A stretch of DNA of 64,000 nt from Nageia nagi (Eukaryota > Pinophyta), in contig JBITNC010000001.1 in NCBI GenBank assembly GCA_050084985.1, positions 94,178,001 to 94,242,000 on the forward strand, read 5' to 3'. Numbering within the stretch: position 1 is the first letter of the stretch; each line of letters starts with the position of its first letter. Position numbers and translations under genes: made by a program. The notes below the pieces were generated by a model, which was not told the DNA's origin, did no database searches, and saw only the letters and a list, made by a program, of their open reading frames with translations. Shown one piece after another: positions 24,601 through 35,683 of the stretch.

Positions 24601-24823
24601 CTTCAACAATGTCACTCTACATCTATGATTCTTGAGATGAGAACTATATTTGGGTACATGGGTTATTAAATGTAACAATGTCATTTTACATTTGCACTTG
24701 TGAATCAAATCAAGCATGTATTTAGTGTTAAATGTAACATGTATTGTTTACTTAGTTAAAACTTAACATTCAATATTTTTTATTGAAACCACATGCTTAT
24801 TATTTCATATTCTTGTGTAGCAA
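21616..24823 (+). other. Long 5' leader of the + strand copia element
   Basis: About 3.2 kb before gag. At 22240-23240 the sequence becomes markedly richer in C, with a 105-residue open stretch at 22395-22712 that matches nothing I know and is Pro/Leu/Ser-rich. Small tandem repeats follow at 23107-23190, and AT-rich repeats with TAAGTTAATGATGCATG occur at 23820-23945. The last 700 bp parallel the leader end of the - strand relative (about 7100-7700). Confidence 0.6.
23107..23190 (+). repeat. 33-bp tandem repeat in the copia leader
   Basis: CAAACCTTCATTTCATCC begins at 23107 and 23140, and a partial third copy starts at 23173. The unit is 33 bp, a multiple of three, so an open frame crosses it (repeat of FISSYATSFQT). 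It looks like recent slippage; no function is suggested. Confidence 0.85.
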
Positions 24824-25700
24824 ATGGGAGAATCCTTTTTACCCAAAAAAAGTTTTGATGTTCCAACTATGGGATTTAAGAACCATAAATGAGAGCTGAA
24901 TTATAAGCAAGGAAGCTTTAGCAAATAGTAAATGAGAACCTTGTACCTCCTACAGATGAGAAGGCACTAGAGGATTACAACTTAAAGAATGAGTTAGCAA
25001 CCTTCATAATTTATTGTACAGTTTCAGATGATGTGCTCTTATGATTTCTTCTTTAACATCAACAAAAGAGGCATGGGATAAGCTTAAGAAAATCTACCTT
25101 AGTTCAAACTTTTCAAAAAGGTTTACCATTTTCCAAAAGTTACTTCAATCTCGTCAAGGGGAAGATGAAAATGTGGTATCTACTTAAACAAAATCATTGA
25201 CCTAAGGACCCAACTTGTTGCTTGTGGATGCAATTGGATCAATGATGAGTTCATGGTATTCATCATTCTTCAAAGACTTTTTTCAAAGTTTAGAAACTTT
25301 GTAACAATTATAAAAACAAGGCTTGATGATGAAGAAGAAGTCTTCTCCCTTGAGAACCTTTCTAGGCATCTATTGAAGCATGAGGAATCCCTTAACAATA
25401 AGATGTTAATTTTTTCTCTTAAGGATAATAACATTGCTCTTGGAGAAACCAAAACTCTTTTCAATAATAAGTTCAACCATCAAAAGAAATCTTATGCTTT
25501 TTCCTCCAAAAGGTTTGAGAAAAGAGGCAATGGCTACAACAACAGCAAGAACAACAGAAATAATGATAGCAATAGGAACAATGACAACAACCACTTCAAG
25601 AAAAAAGATGGCAAATGTAAAGCAAACAACCTTATCCTAAGGAAAATTTTGATGGTAATTTAAATATTATGGCATATAAGGTCACAAATAAGTTGATTGC
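24824..25700 (+). pseudogene. Copia gag, decayed
   Basis: ATG at 24824 (MGESFLP) opens a gag that soon stops. Further segments in shifted frames give ATFIIYCTVSDDVLL and FSKRFTIFQKLLQS. The 136-residue open part 25253-25663 has RLDDEEEVFSLENLSRHLLK, KHEESLNNKMLI and an Asn/Lys-rich tail before the expected zinc knuckle. Gag would form the capsid-like particle and bind element RNA. Confidence 0.8.
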
Positions 25701-25799
25701 TACAAAAAGAAAAGTGAAAAAAAGTTCAAAAGCAATGAAAATGTAGAGAACTTCAAAAGAAAGAAGAATATTCATGCTAATTTTGTTGTGATGCTTTAC

Positions 25800-26493
25800 T
25801 CCATGTCTCATACTTTTTTATTTGAATGGATTGTTGACTTTGGTTACACTAATCACCTATGATTTGAAAAAGTAAAGTTTGAGAACTTTCACAAGTATAG
25901 AAAAGATAGGATTGTGATAGGTGATAACTCTACCTTGAAGTTCTTGAAAATATTCTCTATGTTTCTAAGTTAAGGATTAACCTTCTCTCTATAATCCAAG
26001 TTGCTAGAAAAGGGTACTCTTTTGATTTTGATCTCAATCTTGATGCGTTAATAAAGTACTTGCAACTTTAGTTAAAGGATCTATGAAAGATAACCTCTAC
26101 ATTGTGGATCAAGTTCCATCAAAGATGTGTCTTGCTTCTAGTGTGTGTTCTAAAAGCAATCTTTGGCACCATCATTTAGGGCACATTAACCATAAGAGTA
26201 TTCAATTCATGTTGTAGAAGGTTTGCCTTCAATTTCTCCTTCAATTATACTATATGAGTAGTGCATTCTTGAAAAGATACATAGATAAAAGTTTAAAAAA
26301 GATAAGGCAACAAGAGCATCTCAACCTCTTCAACTTGTGCATTCATATTTGATGGGTTAGTTTTAGACTAAGTCACTTAGAGAAGCATCTTACGTCTTAA
26401 CCTTCATTTATGACTTTAGTAGGATGACGTTTGGGTATCTACTTGAGCACAAGGATCAAACCTTTGAAAGTTTTAAATTTTTAAGACCTTTGT
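25800..26493 (+). pseudogene. Copia protease and first part of integrase
   Basis: WIVDFGYTNHL at about 25828 matches the protease DSG-T-H box but has DFG, losing the serine. FENFHKYRKDRIVIGDN follows. The integrase zinc module (LWHHHLGHINHKS) lies near 26160, and the core region runs to KTF at 26488. There the gypsy element splits it; the frame continues at 32663 with VENQTNFKI. Stops occur in between. Confidence 0.78.
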
Positions 26494-26780
26494 TGTTATG
26501 AACAAAGTTCCCAAGATAGCATAAAATCACAAGAGAAAGTGCTCAAGCCTTGAATAAGAGATAAAATCTGTAACAATAAGCCACTTCAAGGGGGCAACCT
26601 CCTTTACATCACATCAACTACAAAACAATCCACCTCCCAAATGATAATATCTCCTTGGTATATATAGGAGTCCAAGGGTTGCTACTACAATGAAAGGACA
26701 CTAGCCGACATAACAATAATAAACAAGGAAATAACAATAACCATAGCCGACCTAACAATATAATGTATAGGGACCTAACA
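26494..26780 (-). repeat. 3' LTR of the nested gypsy element
   Basis: It opens TGTTATGAAC and ends CCTAACA, with a 5-bp TGTTA/TAACA inverted end. A TATATATA box lies at 26659-26666. It is a near copy of 32372-32657. Confidence 0.95.
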
Positions 26781-26796
26781 TGCCCCTCTCCTTCAG
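26781..26796 (-). other. Polypurine tract of the nested gypsy element
   Basis: On the minus strand CTGAAGGAGAGGGGCA directly precedes the 3' LTR. It is purine-rich and in contact with the LTR, as expected for the plus-strand primer. Confidence 0.8.
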
Positions 26797-26808
26797 AAAA
26801 CATTATCC

Positions 26809-27042
26809 TCAATGTTTGAGTAGTTCTGGATGCTTCTGTAGAAAATTCTCATCTTCCCATGTGGAATCTTCAGCAGGTAGGTTCTTCCACTTAATGAGAT
26901 ACTCTGAAATTGATCTATTTCTTAGCTTTCGGATTCTTGATTCAGTGATTACTTCTAGCTCCAATATAATTTTCCCTTCCTCATTGAGTTCTGGAAGTGT
27001 AGTTTGAATTGAGATCTTGTCATCGATAACCTTCTTTAAGCA
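26809..27042 (-). pseudogene. Chromodomain end of the gypsy integrase, out of frame
   Basis: In the frame next to that of the integrase core, the minus strand reads KKVIDDKISIQTTLPEL, then ITESRIRKLRNRSISEYLI, KWKNLPAEDSTWEDENFLQ and HPELLKH before a TGA at 26809. This is a plant chromovirus chromodomain, with the aromatic YLIKW and TWE residues typical of the fold. The integrase frame stops at 27036; a one-base shift near 27040-27060 separates the two. The chromodomain steers integration towards particular chromatin. Confidence 0.85.
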
Positions 27043-28310
27043 TGAAACATGAAAAATGGGTGTACTCTCGAAGAAGTTGGAAGCTCTAATTTGTATGCCA
27101 TACTACCAATCTTTTGCAACACCTTATAAGGCCCATAGTACTTGGGAGATAGTTTGTTATCCTTCCTAGATTGCCTAAGGGACATCTGTTTGTATGGTTG
27201 TAGTTGTAAAAATACCCAATCACCCACTTCAAAACTTCTTTCACTACGATGTTGATCTGCTTGTTGTTTCATTCTATTCTGTGCCAAAGTCAGGTTATCC
27301 TTTAAGAGTTGGAGAACTTGTTGCTGATGCTCTATGTGATCTTCCACTGCTTGAACCTTTGATTTATCTCTTAAATAGGATGTGATGGATGGTGGATGAT
27401 ATCCATAAAGTGCCATAAATGGGGTCATTTTTGTTGCAGTATGGAAGGAAGTGTTATACCACCATTCTGCTAAAGATAACCACTTGACCCATTGTGTTTG
27501 TTTATCAGATACAAAGCAACAAAGATATCCTTCCAAACATTTGTTCACTATCTCAGTTTGCCCATCAGATTGAGGATGATAAGATGAGCTATGAGCTAAT
27601 TGAGTACCTAGAAAGAAAATAATTCTATCCAAAAATTACCAGTGAAAATGGGATCTCTATCACTTACAATAATCTTTGGGTTTCCATGTAATTTTTGAAC
27701 AATCTCCATGAATGCAGTAGCGACTATACTAGCTTTGAAGGGATGGGATAGTGCACAAAAGTGTGCATACTTGGTAAGTCTATCAACAACCACCATGATG
27801 ACACTCTTTCCTTCAGACTTGGGTAGACCTGTGATAAAATCCATTGAGACTTCCTCCCAATGCTGACTTGGAATAGTTAATGGTTGTAAAAGACCTGGGG
27901 TCTTGATTGTTTCAACTTTATTTTGTTGGTAAACCAAACATTCTGCCACAAACTTTTGGATATCAGATTTAAGGCCATCCCAAAAAAATTCCTTCTTAAC
28001 TTTGTGGTAAGTTTTTAAAACTCTAGAGTGTCCTCCTAGAGGAAAGGAGTGTAATTCCAAAAGAACTTTTTGTTTTAGTTTTGAGTTCTTACATAAATAT
28101 AAGCGATCCTTGTACCATAGAGAATCATTTTTCCAACTGAATGTATCAGACACACTAGGATCTTGTTGTAGCTTCTGAATGAGTGTCCACACCTTCTCAT
28201 CATTCCTCCATTCATCCCTTGCTTCAATTATCCACTCAGGTCGAGAATTGAAATTGCACATATCAATGCCTCAACATCCTCATCCTTTCTTGATAGTGCA
28301 TCTACCACAA
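27036..28310 (-). pseudogene. Gypsy integrase, frameshifted
   Basis: Two open parts. 27608-28261 holds the zinc module (LELHSFPLGGHSRVLKTYH; CLVYQQNK) and the core start (MDFITGLPKSEG, VDRLTKYAHF, IVSDRDPIF). 27036-27632 gives HPQSDGQTEIVN, the third catalytic residue, and the GPYKVLQKIGSMAYKLELP segment. In the zinc module the second Cys of CxxC is Tyr, a change consistent with G to A. A frameshift near 27610-27632 joins the parts. D, D and E of the active site are visible. Confidence 0.9.
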
Positions 28311-29700
28311 CATTTTGTTTCCCTTTTTATAAATGATTTCAAAGTCATAACCCAACATTTTTGTGACCCATTTTTGTTGCTCTTCTGAAGATAGTCTTTG
28401 TTCTAAGAAGTATTTAAGACTATCATGATCTGTTTTGACCTTGAAGTGCCTTTCGATTAGATAGGGACGCCAATTATTCAAGGCATGTAGTATTGCCATC
28501 ATTTCTTTCTCATAAATAGGTTTGTTTAAATTCTTTCCCTTTATTAGATGACTCTTAAAGGCAATGGGTCTTCCATTTTGCATTAAAATAGCACCAATGC
28601 CATTTCCTGAGGCATCACATTCCACAATAAAAGTTTTTGTGAAGTCTGGTGTAGCTAATACAGGAGCTTTGCACATTGCTTCTTTAAGATTTTCAAAGGC
28701 CTTAGTTGCTTCTAGAGTCCAAGAAAATGCATCTTTCTTCAGTAATGTTGTTAGAGGTGCGGCGATTCACCCATAATTCTTAACAAACTTGCGATAATAC
28801 CCTGTCAACCCCAAAAATCCTCTAAGGTGCCTTAAGGTTGTGGGAAGTCTCCATTCCTTGATGGCTTTAATTTTGTTAAGGTCTAGCTTAACACCTTCAT
28901 GAGACACAATATGACCCAAATATTCCACCTCCTATACCCCAAAGAAACATTTGGATGGTTTTGCATACAATTGTTGTGCCTCCAATAGTTTGAGCATCCT
29001 GTCAACATGTTGAACATGATCTTCCCAAGACTTGCTATAGATTAGTATATCATCAAAGAATACTAACACAAATTTTCTAAGGAAGGGTTTAAAAATAGAA
29101 TTCATCAAGCTTTGAAAAGTGGAAGGTGCATTAGTAAGGCCAAAGGGCATGACCAAGAATTCATAATGACCTTCATGAGTTCTAAATGCTATTTTCGGAA
29201 TTTCTTCTATCTTCATTCTAATTTGATGATATCCTGAGCGAAGATCTAGCTTGGTGAAGTATTTTGCTCCATGTAATTCATCCAACAATTCATCAATGAT
29301 AGGAATGGGAAATTTATCTTTAATAGTGAGCTTTTTAGCTCTCTATAATTGGACACATGCGCCATTCTCCCTCCTTCTTAAGCACCATTACGACTGGGGA
29401 AGAGAAAGAACTTTGGCTTGGTCGAATTATACCTATTTTTAGCATTTTTGCAACCATACGTTCAATTTCACTCTTCTGGGCATATGGATATCTGTAAGGT
29501 ATGATGTTGGGAGGAACATTTCCTGGAATTAAGTTAATACCATGATCTTGATCTCGATTAGGGGGTAGACCTTTGGGAGTATCAAATACCTTAGGATACT
29601 TATTAATGACTTTTTGGAGATCTAGTGAATTACTTGGCTTAGATGTTTGGACATCTAGTGAGCATAATTGTACAATTACCCACTTCTTTGCTTCCTTAAA
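28302..29700 (-). pseudogene. Gypsy reverse transcriptase and RNase H, broken
   Basis: RT begins with FSSPVVMVLKKEGEWRMC (near 29375). The open part 28932-29288 has [26 protein letters not shown] and [12 protein letters not shown], the FFDD catalytic box. A TAG at 28932 interrupts [15 protein letters not shown]. RNase H is in 28302-28676: VECDASGNGIGA, YEKEMMAILHAL, KVKTDHDSLKYFLEQ. A frameshift near 28310 separates it from the tether LSRKDEDVEAL before integrase. The active-site residues persist, but the frame does not. Confidence 0.9.
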
Positions 29701-29730
29701 ATTTTTGTCATACCATTAGAGCTGATTATC

Positions 29731-31182
29731 TTACAATCTTTTGCTTTGTTTACCTTTTAATTCAAAATCTTTTCCTTCCCAGGAAAATGTCATGAAAAGT
29801 TCTTTAAAATTAAAAGCCACTGTTCCCAATGATTGTAACCATTGGACCCCCAAGACAACATCAGCAGCACCCATTGGAATGGCAATCATTGGACTATTTA
29901 GTACATATTCCCCCATGGTTAAATTGATATTGTGGCACTTCCCTGAGCAATTTATAGTTCCTCCATCTGCCACCATCACTTGAAACTCTAGCGCTGGATA
30001 TATGAAGCAATTCAAATCTTTGGCTATCTTGGCATGAATAAAATTATGTGTACTACCAGAGTCAATCAACACTATTACCTTTTTCTTCTTGATATATCCT
30101 TCTATCTTGAGAGTTTGAGGAGCAGTAATTCTAGACAATGCATTACAAGATATGGTGGGAGTCATTTCTTCAGTAGTAATCTCTTCTAATTCTTCGAGTG
30201 TGGATGATTTTTCTTCTTCTTCTTCTTCACATTCTATGTAGAATAATTTCTTTTCCCCACACTTATTTCCTTTACTGTACTTGCTATCACAATTGAAGCA
30301 TAGACCCTTTGCTCGTATTTCATCCATTTGTTGAGGTGTCATCCTTGTAGGTTTATGTAAGTAAGAAGAATTAACATTATTTTCTTTATAGGTGTTCGAG
30401 GGAAACCTTTTAGTAGCCATTGCCATATTTTTACTTTCAACCTTCCTTGCCATCCTAAAAGCCATATCTAAGGATGTTGGTTCAAATAGACGCACCTCAT
30501 GTTGAATGTTATCCTTTAAGGTTCCCAAAAAGAGATCCAACAATCTATCACTTGGTATGTCATTTACTCTAAGACTCAACTTTTGAAATTGTTGAATGTG
30601 CTCCATCACTGAACCTTTTTGCCTTAGATTTGTCAATTGAGTAAAGAAGGAATTATTCTTAACATCCTCATGGTAGGCTATCAGTTCCTATGTAAAAATA
30701 GACCAAGATATAATAGAACCCTTTTTACATTCACAAAGCCATTGATACCATACAACCTGCTCAGGCTCTAGATACAAGGATGCAATAGTTACTTTTTGTG
30801 ATGTTGGTACTTGGTGTAGATCAAAAAAATGCTCATTTGAAATATCCAAGTGATGGGGTCCTTTCCATCAAACTTCCTCATGTCTATCTTGGGGAGTTGG
30901 ATTCCCCTTGAGAACCCTGCTTGACTACTTGCATTAGTAGAAGAATATCCTCCTAAATTAGGCTTATTAATGAAGGGTTTATCTCCTTGAACAATATCAT
31001 TATTTTCCTGATAACCTTTGGGCCATATCAACATCTTTAGGAATCTTTCCCTCTGGTTTTTGTATGAGTTGAAAAATCTTTTCCATATTTTGATCCATTT
31101 TTGTTGCAATCTCTTTTGTCAATTCCCTTTTTAATTCCTCTATATCACCCTTTTTTACACACCCTTTAACCAATTCTTCCAC
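29731..31182 (-). pseudogene. Gypsy gag and protease, frameshifted
   Basis: 31000-31182 and 30789-31109 carry the gag N-terminus (LKRELTKEIATKMDQNMEK; IDMRKFDGKDPITWI). The 301-residue part 29731-30636 carries HIQQFQKLSLRVNDIPSD and PQQMDEIRAKGLCFNC. The zinc knuckle is CFNCDSKYSKGNKC, with its His missing. A Glu-rich linker leads to the protease IVLIDSGSTHNFIH (written VIVLIDSGSTHN in frame), with an intact DSG. Between the parts lie shifts and a TAG-type stop. Confidence 0.88.
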
Positions 31183-31199
31183 TTGGGATATTCAGAAGA

Positions 31200-32357
31200 A
31201 TATGTCTTCACTTTCTGCTATAGTCATGGATGAACCCTGTAGAGGTTTAGTTGGTGTAGCAATTTTTTTTGGGTGGCATTTTGACTAAGTATTACTATGG
31301 ATTAGGAATTTCCTATATGATCAAAAGGTTAACTTGGTTGGTTTCAGGATTCTAGGGGGTCTCCCTATATACGCAAGGTAGTGGGAGCTCAATTCTGTGT
31401 TAGTGCTGTCTAATGCACAACCGTTCAAAAAGGGCCCTTGCTAATATACTCGTGGTACGTGAGGGAATCCTAAAGGACCTCTCTATATACCATGTACGTG
31501 CATGAGCATGATGGCCTCTCTATATACTCAAAGGTACATGAGAGAATCCAACAATGGCCTAAGCAATATACTACGAGTACGTTGTAGGAGACCACAATTC
31601 CTCGGGATGCAAGTGCTGGCAAAGTAACGACACTCCTATGTTTAAAGATGCTAGAACAGTCTATACCTAAAAGATCTACTCTTTCTTTTCTTTCCAATAG
31701 CTTATGAATCACCCCAAATAGACCTTCCAATCAAAATATATGCAAATTTAAAGAAATAAATAAATAAATTGTACCTTTTTAAATCGTGATTTGGAGACTG
31801 TTCTATTTCCAACCTTCCAACTGATGTAAATATGAAATTTTAGCCTTTAGAGTCTAAAATTTCTACCTATGGTAGCCTCATATGTCTTCTTTTCAATGCC
31901 ATAGATTTTGTCAAATTCTGATAGTCCAAGAGGAAATGACTACAATTTTCCCAAAATGTGCTGATTTTTGGATTTTTTTGAAGAGCGAACTTGTATGAAG
32001 TACCTTGTGTCACCTGTTTATTCTCAGACCTTGAAAATTGTAATAGATAAACTTCAGTATATAACCTAACCAATCCAATAGGTCTCACCTAGTTTGGAGC
32101 TGTAAAACTTCAGATATACCCTTTTTTAGCTAGAACACCTGTTTCAGACCTGCTTTTGAGACTAGTCACAAACCTTAACTTCCCCTGAGTGTAACTTAAA
32201 AAATATAGTGAATTAGGAGCTGAAATTTTAACTGAAATGTCCTCGATATGTCTTCAAAAAACCCAATAAATTTCAGAATCTAAATCATTCCGAAAAAAAT
32301 TGGTAGCGAAAATGCCACAGATGACTAGTTTTGAGCTGTGAAACCCTAGAATTGTCT
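31200..32357 (-). other. 5' leader of the nested gypsy element
   Basis: Non-coding stretch between primer site and gag. At 31350-31580 the words CTCTATATAC and GGTACATGAGAGAATCC recur in three or four imperfect copies, a small repeat block. The single open frame there (31470-31730) shows no known motif. Confidence 0.6.
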
Positions 32358-32369
32358 GCTCTGGTACCA
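32358..32369 (-). other. Primer binding site of the nested gypsy element
   Basis: The minus strand reads TGGTACCAGAGC two bases inside the 5' LTR. It matches the initiator Met tRNA site TGGTATCAGAGC with one difference. Confidence 0.85.
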
Positions 32370-32371
32370 AA

Positions 32372-32657
32372 TGTTATGAACAAAGTTCCCAAGATAGCAT
32401 AAAATCACAAGAGAAAGTGCTCAAGCCTTGAATAAGAGATAAAATCTGTAACAATAAGCCACTTCGATGGGGCAACCTCCTTTACATCACATCAACTACA
32501 AAACAATCCACCTCCCAAATGATAATATCTCCTTGGTATATATAGGAGTCCAAGGGTTGCTACTACAATGAAAGGACACTAGCCGACATAACAATAATAA
32601 ACAAGGAAATAACAATAACCATAGCCGACCTAACAATATAATTATAGGGACCTAACA
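32372..32657 (-). repeat. 5' LTR of the nested gypsy element
   Basis: It begins TGTTATGAAC and ends CCTAACA. It differs from 26494-26780 by two substitutions near 32465 and a missing G near 32641. A TATATATA box at 32537-32544 would be the promoter of the element. Confidence 0.95.
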
Positions 32658-33250
32658 TTTTTGAGAATCAAACTAACTTTAAAATCAAGATGTTGAGATC
32701 AGATAATGGGAGAGAATATAATAGCAATGAGTTTAATGACTATTATGCTAAGTATGGAATCAAGAAGTAATTTATGATTCCTTACACTCCTCAACAAAAT
32801 AATGTTATCGAAAGAAAAAATAGAACAATTATGGAGATGGCTATATGCATGTTGGGTAATCTTCTTAAATTGTTATGGGGTGAAGCTATAAGCACTATTA
32901 TTTACACCTTGAATAGGTGTCCCATAAAATCCATTTAGAGTAAAACTCCTTTTGATGCTTGGTTAATAAGAAAACCTAACATTTTTCACCTTAGGGTGTT
33001 TGGTTGTGAAGAATTCTCCTACATTATTTCTAAGAAATGAAAGTTAGATAAAATAACTAAAAAATGCATCTTTGTAGGTTATGATAGTCATCATAGAGGC
33101 TACAGGCTCTACTCTCCAACTTATAAAGGAGTGTTCCTTTCAAGAGATGTAAATTTCAATGAACTTCTTGAATAATCTACTTCTAATGAGGATGTTGATG
33201 ATCCAAAGGACTCATCAATTTCATGTAGCTAGTAAGATATTGATGTAGAC
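32658..33250 (+). pseudogene. Copia integrase, second part
   Basis: It continues the frame split at 26493: MLRSDNGREYNSNEF (second catalytic Asp), YTPQQNNVIERKNRT (catalytic Glu), LWGEAISTIIYTLNRCP, RVFGCEEFSYIISKK and KCIFVGYDSHHRGYRLYSP. Stops at several places (for example after GIKK and KSI) disable it. It leads into an acidic linker and then RT. Confidence 0.85.
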
Positions 33251-33329
33251 AAGTCACCTCAATAATAAAATTCTTCAACACAAAGGGTAACAAGAAGCAT
33301 GACCTTAAACAAATCCTTATTTACCAAGA

Positions 33330-34120
33330 TTGAAAACAAACATGATCCCTCAACCTTTAAATAAGCTTCTAAGCATGAGTGCTGGATGGAAGCTATGATA
33401 GTGGAGTATGAGGTGCTTATGAAAAATAAAACTTGGGACTTGGTTCCTTATCCCAATGAGAAGAATGTGATTGGAAATAAGTGGATCTACAAGGTCATGT
33501 TCAATTCAATTGGAGATATTAAGAAATATAAGGCAAGGTTAGTAGCTAAAGGTTTTTCTCAAAAATATGATGTAGATTATGAGAAAACCTTTTCTTCCAT
33601 GGTAAAGATGCCTACTATGAGGATTATCCTTGCTCTTTTTGCAGCTCAAAGATGGAAAGTTTTTCAATTTGATGTTAAGAGTGCATTTCTCAATGGTGAC
33701 TTAGATGTGAAAATCTTCACAAATCAACTAGAAGGTTCATTATGGAAGGCAAAGAATCCTTTATGTGCAAGCTAAATAAGTCATTATATGGACTTAAGCA
33801 AGCACCTGGAGCCTGGTATAGAAAGATTTAGGGTACTTTGCACACATTGAATTCTCCAAGTGTTTTTTTGACTCTGATCTATATGTGCTCAATTAAAGAA
33901 AACATATGGTCTTGATTCTCCTTTATGTGGATGATCTTTTGATTATTAGGAACAATGATGAAATCATTCAAGAGTGCATATCAAAACTTAAGGCAATGTT
34001 TGAAATGACTAATCTTGGTGTCTTGCACTACTATCTTGGAATGCAAGTGTATCAATACAAAGATTGTACTTACCTCAATCAATCTAAGTATATATTAGAT
34101 ATCTTATAAAAGTTTGGAAT
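33330..34120 (+). pseudogene. Copia reverse transcriptase, broken
   Basis: 33386-33775 encodes MEAMIVEYEVLMKNKTWDLV, KWIYKVMFNSIGDIKKYKAR, LVAKGFSQKYDVDYEKTF and FQFDVKSAFLNGDL (first catalytic Asp region), then stops. SLYGLKQAPGAWY-like sequence lies in another frame at about 33780. 33906-34109 encodes LLYVDDLLIIRNND and LHYYLGMQVYQYKD. The YVDD box is intact, but the frame is broken at about 33775-33905. Confidence 0.88.
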
Positions 34121-34179
34121 GGAGTGTAGATATGCTACAATCCCGATCTCTTCTAAATCATTATTTCTTTAAGCTCCAA

Positions 34180-34885
34180 CTCTTAATTAGTTGATGCTAC
34201 AACTTATAAGCAATTAATTGGTAGTCTTTTGTATTTAACTATATCTAGGCCAAATATTACCTTTATAGTGAATTTTATGGCATGAATCATGCAGAAACCT
34301 TATGTTGAGCACCTCAATGCTATTAAAAAAATCTTGAGGTATGTTCAGGTACTAAGGATCTTGCTCTCAAGTATTCTAAGTTGCCCTCATTTGTTCTCTT
34401 TGGATTCTTAGATTCTAACTATGGGGGAGATAGTGATAATAGGAAATCAACCTCTATGTATGTGTTTAGCATTGGTTTAGGTGCTATCTCTTAGGCTTCC
34501 AAGAAGCAACATACTATTTCTCTTTCCACCATAGAAGCTAAATACCATGCCATGTTTGTTACAACCCAAGAAACCATTTGGCTATGGCGTATTTTGAAAG
34601 AAATTGGGTACAAGCAAGGTGGCTCATCTTTGATTTTTTCAAATAATTAGTCAGCTATTTTTTTTGCTAAAAATCTTGTGTTCCATCAGAGAACAAAACA
34701 TGTGTAAATCCATGCCCATTTTATCAAAGAGACTGTTCTTGATTGTATCATACACCTGGAGTATTGTCCATCCTTCTTAAACTCTATTGATTTGTTCACC
34801 AAACCCCTCCTAAAATCTTAGTTTGATAAGCTTAAGGATGCTATCAAGTTGGTGAAGTTATGCTCAAGTGGGAATGAAGTTTGAA
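34180..34885 (+). pseudogene. Copia RNase H, decayed
   Basis: Segments in order: QLIGSLLYLTISRPNITF (in mixed frames), YVQVLRILLSS-like sequence, LDSNYGGDSDNRKSTSMYVF, ASKKQHTISLSTIEAKYHAM and FHQRTKHV-IHAHFIKETV. The acidic residues DSNYGGD and E-A-K-Y correspond to RNase H active-site positions. Stops interrupt it. Confidence 0.75.
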
Positions 34886-35671
34886 TTCTTATGTTGAATT
34901 CATATTTGTAATGACAACTTCACCCCTAGGAGAATTTTGTGTTATATAGTGTTGATTTTGTTGTACACCTTCATGGTAAGTTTGCTCTACATGAGGAACT
35001 TGTTGTACAAATTGGCTAATCTAGCAATTATCCATGTGTGAGGAACTCTTATGTGTCTTTTGGCACTATTTAGTTATCCATATGTGAGGAATTTATATGT
35101 GCATGCTCTATTTTGGTCAATCTAGCACTATTTAGTTATCCATGTGTAAGGAACTCTTATGTGTCTTTTGGCACTGTTCAGTTATCCATATGTGAGGAAT
35201 TTGTATGTGCATGCTCTATTTTGTAATGATAATCAACACATGTTTTATATACAATAGGTGTATAACTTTTTGGCATGGCATCTTCATGATGATGTATAGT
35301 GCAACATTGATTAGTTCATGATGGCATTTGTGTGATTCATCCATCCTTGTTGAGATGAATATGTTACATCTAATTGATCTTGTTATTTGAGATTCTTATG
35401 ACTTGAATGTTCCTTTAAGATTGCAAGTTACTTACCTCAAGTATGCAGGCTCTTAGAGACTCTTCATGACTTCCAGTTGGATGACTACTTCATGTACATT
35501 GAAATTAGTTGTGGTTAATGATTGTATTTGGCAAAGTAGTGAGTCTCAAACTAGATCTTTCTTACTTCACAGATATGTAAAAGTTCTCATCTTTGTTGTA
35601 TCTTTTTGGAGGAGAACTCTCTTACTTTCTCTTCTTCTTCTCTCTTATTCTCTCTATCCTAATATTGCATT
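34886..35671 (+). other. Non-coding 3' tail of the + strand copia element
   Basis: The tail holds one clear stem-loop core (34968-35010: CATGGTAAGTTTGCTCTAC, GAACTTGTTGTACA) and a 108-bp duplication: CCATGTGTGAGGAACTC at 35032 recurs as CCATGTGTAAGGAACTC at 35140. It ends in a pyrimidine-rich run at 35595-35660. The small open frame at 35466-35708 is not supported as a gene. Confidence 0.7.
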
Positions 35672-35680
35672 AAGGGGGAG
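35672..35680 (+). other. Polypurine tract of the + strand copia element
   Basis: AAGGGGGAG lies three bases before the TG of the 3' LTR at 35684, identical to the tract at 1010-1018. Confidence 0.82.
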
Positions 35681-35683
35681 TTT

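Larger units (their letters stand above)
26494..32657 (-). mobile_element. Nested Ty3/gypsy chromovirus with near-identical LTRs
   Basis: LTRs 26494-26780 and 32372-32657 differ by two substitutions and one 1-bp indel, so the insertion is recent. Flanks TTTGT (26489-26493) and TTTTT (32658-32662) are a target duplication with one mismatch. Minus-strand order is gag, protease, RT, RNase H, integrase, chromodomain, the Ty3/gypsy order with the chromodomain of plant chromoviruses. Frameshifts and stops break the polyprotein in several places despite the young LTRs. Confidence 0.92.

Noticed and set aside
31470-32088. Two minus-strand open frames in the gypsy leader
   Set aside because: No known domain; they lie between primer site and gag, where the sequence is repetitive and non-coding.
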